Of a stretch of DNA of 30,634 nt, positions 6,512 to 14,614 are shown in pieces. A program made the translations under genes and the position numbers. The first letter of the stretch is position 1. The number at the start of each line of letters is the position of its first letter. The stretch is taken from the NCBI GenBank assembly GCA_002309055.1, contig DBWO01000050.1, positions 877 to 31,510 of the forward strand, read 5' to 3'. The stretch is from Ruminococcaceae bacterium UBA1236. GTDB taxonomy: Bacteria > Bacillota > Clostridia > Oscillospirales > Acutalibacteraceae. The notes under the pieces are model-generated. The model saw only the letters and a list, made by a program, of their open reading frames with translations. It was not told the origin of the DNA and ran no database searches.

Positions 6512-7248
6512 GCGCGAGTTATACCTTTATATTCTTTTTTCGCTTTTTCATAGCTCTCGAGGTTGCCGATGTCAAATCGGCTGCCCGGCATCTCCATTGA
6601 GTACATAACGCTGTTTTTGCACATCCACCCCACAAGGCTGCCGGGGGCGTCCGTGCCGCAACCCTGTTCAATAGCCGCGGGAATCTTTTTGACATCCGCC
6701 GCTGTGTAATAATAAAACGGAGGCGTGCACCAGTTTGATTTCGGCTCGGACGGCTTTTCCTCCAGAGAGAGAAGACGGTCGTTTTCTCCGATTTCGGACA
6801 CTCCGCTTTTTCTGAGCCGGGCGGTGTCACTCTCATAATATCTCATAGCGCAGGATGCGCCCTTAGAGAGAGCGTAGTCAATAAACTTTTTGAGAGAAAA
6901 GTTCAGGACATTGTCGCCCGCGATGACAAGCAGGTCATCATCAATGCCGAGAGCGTCAACGGCAAACACAATATCCTTCACCGCCCCGAGGCGGGTTTCG
7001 TTTGTGAATGTGCCGTCGTTTACGACCCTTATGTTGAGAGGCGAGAGCTTTGCCCATTTCTCAAAATGAGGGGCGAACCTGCCGTTTGAGATAACTATAT
7101 ATTCATCAATTCTGCCCGAGGTTTCTATGTCGCCGAGGAGCCAGTCGAGAATCGTCCTGCCCCCTATCTCTAGCAGAGGTTTGGGGAAATTCTCCGTAAG
7201 GGGATAGAGTCTTGTGGCGTAGCCGGCCGCCAGAACAACACATTTCAT
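6508..7248 (-). CDS. Sugar-1-phosphate nucleotidyltransferase
   Basis: This 246-residue protein belongs to the RmlA/GMPP-type nucleotidyltransferases that join a sugar-1-phosphate to an NTP. The N-terminal signature VVLAAGYATRLYPLTENFPK, with PKPLLEIGG following, gives the nucleotide-binding loop and catalytic lysine. GDN near residue 130 would be the metal-binding aspartate region. It lies two bases after the galacturonokinase-like gene and follows a 4-epimerase. I therefore infer that it makes UDP- (or another NDP-) galacturonate from galacturonate-1-phosphate; the sequence alone does not give the substrate. The ATG at 7246-7248 follows AAAGGA. It is the last gene of the polysaccharide cluster. 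Confidence 0.88.
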   Translation of the reverse strand: MKCVVLAAGYATRLYPLTENFPKPLLEIGGRTILDWLLGDIETSGRIDEYIVISNGRFAPHFEKWAKLSPLNIRVVNDGTFTNETRLGAVKDIVFAVDALGIDDDLLVIAGDNVLNFSLKKFIDYALSKGASCAMRYYESDTARLRKSGVSEIGENDRLLSLEEKPSEPKSNWCTPPFYYYTAADVKKIPAAIEQGCGTDAPGSLVGWMCKNSVMYSMEMPGSRFDIGNLESYEKAKKEYKGITRA

Positions 7249-7250
7249 AT

Positions 7251-8429
7251 TTACATCCTTTCGGCGCTTCCGTCCGCGCTTTCGCAGATATGCACGCTGT
7301 ATTTATCGCTCAGGGCGGGAAATGCCTTGAGATATTCCTCGCTCACTCTGCGTGTAATCACTTCTTCAAATTCGGGGTCGATAAGAGCGAAACAGCAGCC
7401 CTTGAAGCCCGCGCCGGCGAATCTGCCGCCGTAGATGCCGGGCGTTTCCGTCATAATCTCATAGAGCTTTATCTGCTCGGGCGCGCCGGACTCCCAGTTT
7501 ACGATACTGCTCTTGCCGGACTCAAACGAAAGGCGTCCGAATTCCTCTATGTCGCCCTTGCGCCACGCCTCGGCGCCCTTCTGCACACGCTCAAACTCCG
7601 TGTACCAGTGCTCACAGCGCTTGCGCCAGGGAGCGGGGAGCTTGGACGCGTATTCGCGGTAAATTTCCGCGGGCACGTGCCTTGCGGCGGAATCCTTGAA
7701 TTTGCCGTATTCGAGCCCGGCAAATGCCTGCAGAGCGTAAACGCCCGCCTTGAGCTCGTCAACGCGCATATTGTATTTTGAGCCGGCGAGATTATGCTCG
7801 AGGCCGCTGAAAAACACGGCGATTTTATAAGGCTTTATACGGGGGGAGTCGGGAATCAGCTCATAGCTGTCATCAAGAGTGTCAAGATAAAGAAGGTGAT
7901 CCTTTTTGCAGAGCACCTCACAGCTCTGGTCAAGCTTGCCTATGGAAACGCCGACATAATTCTTCTCGCCCTCATAGGCGATATCAATAAGCTCTCTTGC
8001 GGAAAGCGTTATACCGTTCACCCTGCAAAGTGCGGTCAGAAAAGCGAGAGTAACCGCGGCGGATGAGCTGAGGCCGCCTATGGGCAGGCTGCCCTCTATA
8101 ACGCCGCAAAGGCCGACCTCAAGCGGATGCTTCTTTTTAAGATAAAACGTGGCTCCTCTGAGGTAATCCGCCCAGTCGCCCTCTTTCTCTTTGGGTACGG
8201 AATCAATATGCCACTGAGCCCTCTTGGGAAACTGCAGGGAGGTAAGCTCCACAACGCCGTTTCTCTTGGGGCTGAAAGCGATGTTTATTCCCTTGTCAAT
8301 GGCAAAGCCCGTTATCTTGCCGAAGTTGTGGTCGGAGTGCGCGCCGATGGGGCACACTCTGTAAGGCGAAAACGAGATGCCCTCGGGCTCTCTGCCGTAT
8401 ATCTCCTCAAACTTTTCTTCACACTGCAT
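7251..8429 (-). CDS. GHMP sugar kinase, galacturonokinase/galactokinase-like
   Basis: This 392-residue GHMP-superfamily kinase phosphorylates a sugar at C1. Motif 1 reads SPYRVCPIGAHSDHN (residues 21-35) in place of the galactokinase GRVNLIGEHTDY. The PYR-CP-GAH-DH form resembles plant galacturonokinase more than GalK. The ATP-binding motif PIGGLSSSAA is at 116-125, KLDQ supplies the probable catalytic aspartate, and GGRFAGAGFKGC near the C-terminus is motif 3. The next gene upstream is a UDP-glucuronate 4-epimerase and the next downstream a nucleotidyltransferase, which supports a uronic-acid substrate. Start ATG 8427-8429 with AGAGGA. An ordinary galactokinase remains possible, since automatic annotation would call it that. 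Confidence 0.8.
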   Translation of the reverse strand: MQCEEKFEEIYGREPEGISFSPYRVCPIGAHSDHNFGKITGFAIDKGINIAFSPKRNGVVELTSLQFPKRAQWHIDSVPKEKEGDWADYLRGATFYLKKKHPLEVGLCGVIEGSLPIGGLSSSAAVTLAFLTALCRVNGITLSARELIDIAYEGEKNYVGVSIGKLDQSCEVLCKKDHLLYLDTLDDSYELIPDSPRIKPYKIAVFFSGLEHNLAGSKYNMRVDELKAGVYALQAFAGLEYGKFKDSAARHVPAEIYREYASKLPAPWRKRCEHWYTEFERVQKGAEAWRKGDIEEFGRLSFESGKSSIVNWESGAPEQIKLYEIMTETPGIYGGRFAGAGFKGCCFALIDPEFEEVITRRVSEEYLKAFPALSDKYSVHICESADGSAERM

Positions 8430-8431
8430 AG

Positions 8432-9526
8432 TTAATCCTCTTTATCGTAATACTTCTTGTACCAGCGGGCGAATCTGCGAAGGCCCTCGTCTATGCCGGT
8501 GCGCGGGGTGAAGCCGTAATCCTCCTCGAGCGCGGAGCAGTCCGCATAGGTTACGGGCACGTCGCCCGGCTGCATAGGCACAAATTCCTTGCGCGAGTCA
8601 AAATCAAAATCCGAGGGCAGCACCTTCGCCTCAATGAGCGCCTCCTCAAGCGTTTTTATAAAATCGAGCAGGTTTTCGGGATTGCCGCCGCCGATGTTGT
8701 AAACGGCGTGAGGAGCGAGCGGCAGGCCGTCCGCGCCCGTTGCCTTTTCGGGAGCGCCCTGAATAACGCGGAAAACGCCCTCAACTATATCGTCGATATA
8801 TGTGAAATCACGCTTGCAGTTGCCGTGATTGAATATGCTTATCTTTTCGCCCTTAACAAGTCTGTCGGCGGCAGTGTAGTAAAACATATCCGGCCGCCCG
8901 GCCTCACCGTAAACGGTGAAAAACCTGAGCCCCGTCGCGGGGATATTGTAAAGCTTTGAATAAGCGTGAGCCATAAGCTCGTTACTCTTTTTTGTGGCGG
9001 CATAGAGCGACACGGGTGAATCAACATTATCCTCAACCGAAAAAGGCACCTTCGTGTTGCCGCCGTAAACGGATGAAGATGAGGCGTAAACAAGATGCTC
9101 AACACCTTTTTTGCCGTTACCGTATGAGCGGCGGCACGCCTCAAGGATATTGAAAAACCCGATGATGTTTGACGTGATGTAGGCGCCGGGATTTTCAATT
9201 GAATATCTCACGCCCGCCTGAGCGGCGAGGTTAACGGCTATGTCGAAGCCGTATTTTTCAAACAGGCCGTTTATAAGAGACGCGTCATCAATTGAACCCC
9301 GGATAAATTCAAACGTGTTTCCGGATTTCTCCGCGGCATCCCGCACAAGGGAAAGGCGGTATTCCTTGAGAGAGGGGTCATAATACGGGTTCATATTGTC
9401 CGCGCCGACAACGGTAACACCCCCGCAGGAAAGCAGCAGCCTTTCCGCGAGAGCGGCGCCTATGAAACCCGCCGCACCTGTGACGAGTATTGTTTTATTA
9501 TCAGGATTGACCGGCGTCTTCTTCAT
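8432..9526 (-). CDS. UDP-glucuronate 4-epimerase (NAD-dependent epimerase)
   Basis: This extended short-chain dehydrogenase most resembles UDP-glucuronate 4-epimerases, which interconvert UDP-GlcA and UDP-GalA. The NAD-binding motif TGAAGFIGAAL lies near the N-terminus. YASSSSVYGG and the catalytic YAATK (Tyr-x3-Lys) follow, then RFFTVYGEAGRPDM, a strong family signature. The protein has 364 residues from the start chosen here. An upstream ATG at 9532 is also in frame, but GGAG at 9534-9537 is only one base from it and seven bases from the ATG at 9526, so I prefer the latter. It overlaps the 3' end of the flippase gene by about 26 bases. A UDP-glucose or UDP-GlcNAc 4-epimerase is less likely. 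Confidence 0.9.
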   Translation of the reverse strand: MKKTPVNPDNKTILVTGAAGFIGAALAERLLLSCGGVTVVGADNMNPYYDPSLKEYRLSLVRDAAEKSGNTFEFIRGSIDDASLINGLFEKYGFDIAVNLAAQAGVRYSIENPGAYITSNIIGFFNILEACRRSYGNGKKGVEHLVYASSSSVYGGNTKVPFSVEDNVDSPVSLYAATKKSNELMAHAYSKLYNIPATGLRFFTVYGEAGRPDMFYYTAADRLVKGEKISIFNHGNCKRDFTYIDDIVEGVFRVIQGAPEKATGADGLPLAPHAVYNIGGGNPENLLDFIKTLEEALIEAKVLPSDFDFDSRKEFVPMQPGDVPVTYADCSALEEDYGFTPRTGIDEGLRRFARWYKKYYDKED

Positions 9527-11144
9527 TTTCATTCTCCGATTTGCCTGCCGGCGCCGATTTGAGCAGCCCGGCTTTTTTAAGAATTTTTTTGAACGTTCTG
9601 ATTGAAAGGGCTACAAGATATTTGCACTCGTGACTTCTCCAGTAAATCCCGATCATCACAAGCGGCACACTCACGCCAGTTATAATAATGTGAACTATGA
9701 CCGAGAACCAGCCGTGACCGGTGAAAACGTGATTGCATATAAATATGTCAACCGCCGTTATCGCGGAAAGAACGAGCAAATAGAGCAGGTTCTTTTTGTA
9801 GTAAGCCGAAACGGGCTTGTAGCCGTTGAAACTGTATTTCATAATCAGCGAGGGGTCAACAAGGAAGTTTGAAAACAGCTGTGAAATGATTGTGCCGAGG
9901 ATAACGCCGTAAATGCCGATAAACTGAACCAGCACAACCGAGGCAACGATGTTTACAACAACGCCGATAACAGGTCTGTACCACATCTGCCTGAAAACGC
10001 CGCTGACGGAGCGAATCTGACCGAGATTGTTAGTAAGACCTATGAAAAGAATTTCAATGCCCATCAGGATTGAAAACGGCTGAGCTATAACATAGTCTTC
10101 GCCGACCCACACCGTTATAAGTTCATTCGCGCAAACGGCGACGCCAATTCCCGCTGTGCCGTAAAACACAGCGGTCAAATAGTTCATAATTTCAAAGAAC
10201 TTATATGTGACATCAATATCATTTGTGGCAAACAGGTTACCCATGCTCGCCCTTACGGCCTCATACAATCTCCATAAAAACAGCTTTATTGTTGAATGGA
10301 ACAGCAGATAATTGGAATAAAGACCGACCCAGGTGAGGCCGAGGAAGGTGCTGATAACAAGGTTGTCCGTGGCCTTGACGACAACATTATTTATTCTGTA
10401 AACAAACAGTGCACCGCAATCTTTGAGAAGGCCGATAATTTCGTCCTTCTTGAGGCTCTCTTTCTCTCTCTTGAGGAATTGCGGGTAATACTTCTGCGAG
10501 ATTACGGCGTTTACGAGATTCTTGAAGATGTTGAAGAAAATGACAATCGCTGTGTAAATGACAAAACTGCGAAGAAAATAAAGCACAAGTATCTGCGCTA
10601 TATTCGTGAGTATCGTAACGGCATAGTCCGCGACATCGAGAATGTATTTCTTCTGATTCGCCTTCATCACCGCGCTGCGGTAGGCAAAGAAAAGATAGGA
10701 GCAAACGCTCTGAAGCAGGTAGAGAATGAAGATGAGCGTGGCGTTTATGCCGAGGGGCTCGAGCGTGTCATAGTCCTTTATGAGAAACGGCAGAAGCGGA
10801 ATTAAACCAAGGCCTATAAGCAAAATTGTAGCACCCACGATTCTGTATGCCTGCTTATAGAATTTCATAAGCACGCGCACGCGCTTCTCGTCATTTTCGG
10901 CGAGAGGTTTATAGAGTTTGAAGTTTATGGCTGTGTCAATGCCGAGCTCCGTGAGCGAAAGCATTGTGAGAATATCGGCAAACAGGCCGTTTATTCCGAG
11001 ATATTGTTTGCCAAGAGTATAAATAAAGACCGTCCTTGTCACAAATTTGAGCACAGTTGTCAGCATCTGACCGCCCAGACTTGTAACAAGGTTAAGCATT
11101 GAATTTGTTGTTCTGCTTCCGGTTTTAAGTTTCCTGGTTTTCAA
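9501..11144 (-). CDS. Wzx-type polysaccharide flippase
   Basis: This 547-residue integral membrane protein has about 12-14 hydrophobic segments and belongs to the MOP/MATE-like flippases that move undecaprenyl-linked repeat units to the outer face of the membrane. The N-terminus (KTGSRTTNSMLNLVTSLGG) and FATNDIDVTYKFFEIMNYLT are typical of Clostridial Wzx proteins. The frame stays open to 11237, but I chose the TTG at 11142-11144: AAGGAG (11152-11157) lies seven bases before it, just after the ATP-grasp stop codon. The charged C-terminal tail SENENEEDAGQS overlaps the epimerase start. It would work with the Wzy-like polymerase and the initiating transferase of this cluster. Confidence 0.92.
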   Translation of the reverse strand: MKTRKLKTGSRTTNSMLNLVTSLGGQMLTTVLKFVTRTVFIYTLGKQYLGINGLFADILTMLSLTELGIDTAINFKLYKPLAENDEKRVRVLMKFYKQAYRIVGATILLIGLGLIPLLPFLIKDYDTLEPLGINATLIFILYLLQSVCSYLFFAYRSAVMKANQKKYILDVADYAVTILTNIAQILVLYFLRSFVIYTAIVIFFNIFKNLVNAVISQKYYPQFLKREKESLKKDEIIGLLKDCGALFVYRINNVVVKATDNLVISTFLGLTWVGLYSNYLLFHSTIKLFLWRLYEAVRASMGNLFATNDIDVTYKFFEIMNYLTAVFYGTAGIGVAVCANELITVWVGEDYVIAQPFSILMGIEILFIGLTNNLGQIRSVSGVFRQMWYRPVIGVVVNIVASVVLVQFIGIYGVILGTIISQLFSNFLVDPSLIMKYSFNGYKPVSAYYKKNLLYLLVLSAITAVDIFICNHVFTGHGWFSVIVHIIITGVSVPLVMIGIYWRSHECKYLVALSIRTFKKILKKAGLLKSAPAGKSENENEEDAGQS

Positions 11145-11163
11145 TATGTTTCTCCTTATATCC

Positions 11164-12339
11164 TCATTTACTGAGAGCTCTCTTGAACGCGCCCTTTCTG
11201 ACGAGGCGCCCGAATTCTTTGTAGGGAGCGGGGTCATCTTCCGAATAAATACAGCCGGCGTCCGCGCTCTTTATAATCCGCTTGAATTCTTTCTTTGTGA
11301 TGAAGCCCTCTTCGTATTCGCTCGCGAGGGGCCTCTCGTTTACAAATGTTATTCCCGGCGCGGCGGCGTTGAAATCAATCTCTTTGCCATTTACCGCATC
11401 CGCGTACATACCGGGCAGATTTACACCCGAGGCAAGAAGGCCCGCGCCTTCGCCGCCCATTCTCACGTTAAGCTCGTTAAAATACATCTCGCCGCGGCTC
11501 TCGTAAAGGTCAATGTCAAACATTCCGGTAAAGCCCGTAAGTTTCATAAAAGCTTTCAGCTTTTCCGTAAGCTCCGGGTATTCCGAGGGGGCGTGAATCT
11601 TTCCGCAGACCGTAACGCCCGCCTGCGAGCCGTGACCGACCGATGTTTTCTCGATTATGCCGGGCACGCACACCTCACCGTAAGCGAGGCCTACAACGCC
11701 GTACTCCTTCTCTATCTCAACATACTCCTCAACGAGCATAAGGCAGTCGAGCGTATCCGCGGCGGAGTCGAGAATCTTTTTAAGCTCCTCCGGGGTATCG
11801 CATTTGCCCATAAACGCCTTTCTGCCCTTAAACGGAAGCTCGGGCTTCACAAAACAGGGATAAGCGATGCCTTCGGGCAGGGCGTATGTTTTGTTTTTTA
11901 TCTCAACCGACCAACCCTCGGGCACGGGCAGATTTGCCTTTTTCGCGAGGCCCTTCTGATAGTGCTTGTCCATAAGGGCGATAACCGCGCCCTGCCTGCC
12001 TTCAACCTCCGGCAGGATGAAATGCTCTTTGAGGATGTCAAAGTGACTGTCGATTATTTCCGCTGTGCCGTCATCAACCGGGATAACGAGTGCCTTGTCC
12101 TCTCCCGCGAATTCCGAAACGAGCTTTTTTGCGTAAACCTCGGGGTCCTTGACGCCGCAGACAACGTGCCTTGTGACATATTTGCTCTTCGCCTCGGGAA
12201 ATCTGCCGTAATCCTTGATGAAGTTTCCCGTCTTTTTGCCGACCCTGAGTACATCCGCCTCATAGCCCGCTCCGCCGAGACAGCGCGCGACGGTTATGAG
12301 CGAAGCGAAATTATGACCTGTTACAATAATCCGTTTCAT
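11164..12339 (-). CDS. ATP-grasp ligase of unknown substrate
   Basis: This 391-residue protein is an ATP-grasp enzyme, which activates a carboxylate as an acyl-phosphate and couples it to an amine or other nucleophile. IIVTGHNFASLITVARCLGG begins a Rossmann-like N-terminal domain. YPCFVKPELPFKGRKAFMGK carries the ATP-binding lysine. LMLVEEYVEIEKEYGV is the adenine-binding strand and FNELNVRMGGEGAG supplies the Mg-binding Glu and Asn. ATG at 12337-12339 overlaps the stop of the preceding gene by one base (TAATG), so translation is coupled. Located in a polysaccharide cluster, it may attach an amino acid or other acid to a uronate or to the LicD-added group. That role is inference. Confidence 0.88.
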   Translation of the reverse strand: MKRIIVTGHNFASLITVARCLGGAGYEADVLRVGKKTGNFIKDYGRFPEAKSKYVTRHVVCGVKDPEVYAKKLVSEFAGEDKALVIPVDDGTAEIIDSHFDILKEHFILPEVEGRQGAVIALMDKHYQKGLAKKANLPVPEGWSVEIKNKTYALPEGIAYPCFVKPELPFKGRKAFMGKCDTPEELKKILDSAADTLDCLMLVEEYVEIEKEYGVVGLAYGEVCVPGIIEKTSVGHGSQAGVTVCGKIHAPSEYPELTEKLKAFMKLTGFTGMFDIDLYESRGEMYFNELNVRMGGEGAGLLASGVNLPGMYADAVNGKEIDFNAAAPGITFVNERPLASEYEEGFITKKEFKRIIKSADAGCIYSEDDPAPYKEFGRLVRKGAFKRALSK

Positions 12340-13688
12340 TATTTCCTCCGTGAGGGCTCATCTAACCGCAGAGCGGTTCTGAGATTTTTGGGGTTGAGCC
12401 CTTTTATATTAGCTGAAGCAGCTCTCGAAAGCTTTGCCGCCGCGCCGAGACTTTCGTAATCGTGCACGATAAAACAGTATTCGCTCATCGGCACGCTCAT
12501 TTTTGACTGTATCATTTTTTCAAGCGGTGATTCCCCATATTCATAAGATTGTTTCTTTTCAAAAATATTCTCTAGTCCGTTCTCTTTTAGAAATTGCACA
12601 TATCTCTTCAGGTTTTCTTCCTGATGACTGTAAAACGAGCCGAAGTCAAGCTTGTCAAGATAGTCGAGCACGGATGTGCCGCTTTTTATCTCGCCGGGCT
12701 TTAAGCTCGTGAGATGATGATATTCACTTAGTTCCCTCGTCCTCGCATTGAAGGGAAGTATCACATGCGGATTGCCCGCGAGGATTGCCGCAACTGAGCC
12801 GTGAAATCTGCTGCCGACCGCAAGGTCAAAACCCTTCATATAATTTATCCACGAGGTAACATCAAAGAAAAATCTGACTCTGTCCTGTCTGTACAATTCT
12901 TGCAGAGCATCTCCCTTTATTATGGCCTTGTCTTTCCTGTTAAGCCCTTTTTTTATCAAAAGAGGAAACCATCTTCTGCCGAGATACATATCCCTGAACT
13001 CGCTTCCGTGCTGCTGAACGAGATAATAACCGGGCATCGCTTTCGCTGTGTTTAGCAAAAATTCGTTTATTCTTCCCACATCATAATAGCCGTTTGTGTT
13101 CATTACCAGCTTTTCAGGCTTTTCGCTGAGCTCCCTGGTTTTAACCGCCATACCATAGGTGTAGAGCGAGGGGCAACCGATGGGGATAAAATCCTCCCCC
13201 TCCTTAAAGCCGAGGTGCTCAAGGTATCTGCCGGTTATCTCTCCCCTGAGACCGAGCACCGTGCCCGTGGCTGTAACTGCGCGCACAAAATCAGCAGCTA
13301 ATGAATCAAACTCAAACCCTTCGGAAAAATCGGGCTCATAGTCCGCCCTGACCGCTACACCGATAACAACAACGGGGATGCGCATCTTTCTGATTGCTCC
13401 GGTCAGGGATTTGAGCTGCTTCTGCCAGCTTACGCGGAAGGCGTCCGCGAGAGGCAGAATGAGTGCGTCGTAAGTGCTGTTTATTTTTTCAATCTCTTCA
13501 TCGGAAAAAGAGGTTTTGTATGTATATTCAATCTGAGTGTCCTCTGTCTGAAGGGCGTTCATGACTCCGTAGGCGTATACTATATTTCCCGAGTTGCCGC
13601 CTGCGAATTTTTTCCACATATAGCGACTGCAATCGGGCTCTTTTATGTTCAGAGGGTCAAAAGGTGACCTTACAAGATAGCGTTTCAT
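12339..13688 (-). CDS. Polysaccharide pyruvyl transferase family protein
   Basis: This 449-residue protein has the PF04230 signature FDLAVGSRFHGSVAAILAGN (about residues 290-309) with LPFNARTRELSEYHHL after it. Members such as CsaB and EpsO-type proteins add ketal pyruvate from phosphoenolpyruvate to glycans, giving an acidic group; some members act differently. It starts with an ATGA overlap with the 2-hydroxyacid dehydrogenase stop (13685-13688) and ends one base into the ATP-grasp gene, so the three genes are translationally linked. The C-terminal 60 residues (ESLGAAAKLSRAASANIKGL) have no clear family match by eye. The pyruvyl donor role is from family knowledge only. Confidence 0.88.
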   Translation of the reverse strand: MKRYLVRSPFDPLNIKEPDCSRYMWKKFAGGNSGNIVYAYGVMNALQTEDTQIEYTYKTSFSDEEIEKINSTYDALILPLADAFRVSWQKQLKSLTGAIRKMRIPVVVIGVAVRADYEPDFSEGFEFDSLAADFVRAVTATGTVLGLRGEITGRYLEHLGFKEGEDFIPIGCPSLYTYGMAVKTRELSEKPEKLVMNTNGYYDVGRINEFLLNTAKAMPGYYLVQQHGSEFRDMYLGRRWFPLLIKKGLNRKDKAIIKGDALQELYRQDRVRFFFDVTSWINYMKGFDLAVGSRFHGSVAAILAGNPHVILPFNARTRELSEYHHLTSLKPGEIKSGTSVLDYLDKLDFGSFYSHQEENLKRYVQFLKENGLENIFEKKQSYEYGESPLEKMIQSKMSVPMSEYCFIVHDYESLGAAAKLSRAASANIKGLNPKNLRTALRLDEPSRRK

Positions 13689-14614
13689 TTTTTCACTCTC
13701 TCAATTATACTCTCTGCCGCCTGACGGAACATTCTCACCCTCGTTTCGGCGGTGCCGCCGGCTATGTGCGGAGTGACGGAAATATTGTAACCGGGCGGGA
13801 CTTCTTTCGCGAGATCTTTATCAACATCAATATCAAGGCAAACATAAAAACCTCTGTTTGCTTTCGCCTTTTCAAAAAGCGCGGGAATGTCTGCCGTTTC
13901 TGCTCGCGAGACGCTGATAAACACGGCGTCGTTTTTCATTCTGCCGATAAGCTCACGGGAGATTATGCCCCTTGTGCCGTCATTCAGAGGAAGGTTAACG
14001 GAAATAACATCCGCTTTTTCCGCGAGGTTTTCGGGTGAAACAAACTCATTCACATATTTCGCAGTTTCGGGGTGGTTTTCGGGGTGCGGTGTGAAGCAGA
14101 TAACTTCCATGCCGAAAAAGGCGGCGTATTCAGCGACCGCTTCGGAAACTTTTCCCGCGCCGAAAATGCCCATAACCTTTCCACTGAGTTCACGCGGTTT
14201 AGCAAACAGCGATTTATTGTCAACACCCTGCCTGTAGAGAGCGTTGCCCTCATCAAAGCGCTTAACGCACGAGAGAGCGCAGCCGAGCGTATATTCCGCT
14301 ACGGCGGCGGCATTCGCGCCCGGTGTGTTGATAACGGTGATTAAATCTTTTTTGGCTTCGGGCACTTTTATGTGGTCGGTGCCCGCGGATGCCGTGGCGA
14401 TAATGCGGGGGGAATTCACCGCGTCAAAATCGTCCTCACCTATTTTCTGGCTCGTGCCGATAATCACGCAGTCGTATTCGCCGAGTATTTCTTTCATCTG
14501 CTCCTTTGACGGTCTCGGCACGCCCTGAGGATGCACGGTAAGCTCAATGCCCGCGTTTCTCAGTGCCGCCGCCGCACAGGAGTCAAAGTCATCAAATATT
14601 GTGTAAGCTCTCAT
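13685..14614 (-). CDS. D-isomer specific 2-hydroxyacid dehydrogenase
   Basis: This 309-residue NAD(P)-dependent enzyme interconverts 2-oxoacids and D-2-hydroxyacids. The catalytic-domain segment SAGTDHIKVPEA is present, as is the Rossmann motif GIFGAGKVSEAV. The substrate-binding arginine lies in SVSRAETADI, and the catalytic histidine in TPHIAGGTAE. The frame is open to 14665, but the ATG at 14612-14614 with GAGGGG upstream gives the expected MRAYTIFDDF start and a 23-base overlap with the acyltransferase gene. In a polysaccharide operon next to an aldolase fusion, it may reduce the 2-oxoacid made by that aldolase. It could also be a glycerate or phosphoglycerate type enzyme. Confidence 0.9.
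   Translation of the reverse strand: MRAYTIFDDFDSCAAAALRNAGIELTVHPQGVPRPSKEQMKEILGEYDCVIIGTSQKIGEDDFDAVNSPRIIATASAGTDHIKVPEAKKDLITVINTPGANAAAVAEYTLGCALSCVKRFDEGNALYRQGVDNKSLFAKPRELSGKVMGIFGAGKVSEAVAEYAAFFGMEVICFTPHPENHPETAKYVNEFVSPENLAEKADVISVNLPLNDGTRGIISRELIGRMKNDAVFISVSRAETADIPALFEKAKANRGFYVCLDIDVDKDLAKEVPPGYNISVTPHIAGGTAETRVRMFRQAAESIIERVKK

Noticed and set aside
10296..10805. 169-residue charged open frame on the plus strand
   Set aside because: It is the complement of the membrane helices of the Wzx flippase; the charged composition is the mirror of hydrophobic codons.
11146..12459. 437-residue open frame on the plus strand
   Set aside because: It lies fully antisense to the ATP-grasp and pyruvyl-transferase-family genes, has no ribosome binding site or recognisable motif, and is the sort of long shadow frame expected opposite GC-rich third-position codons.
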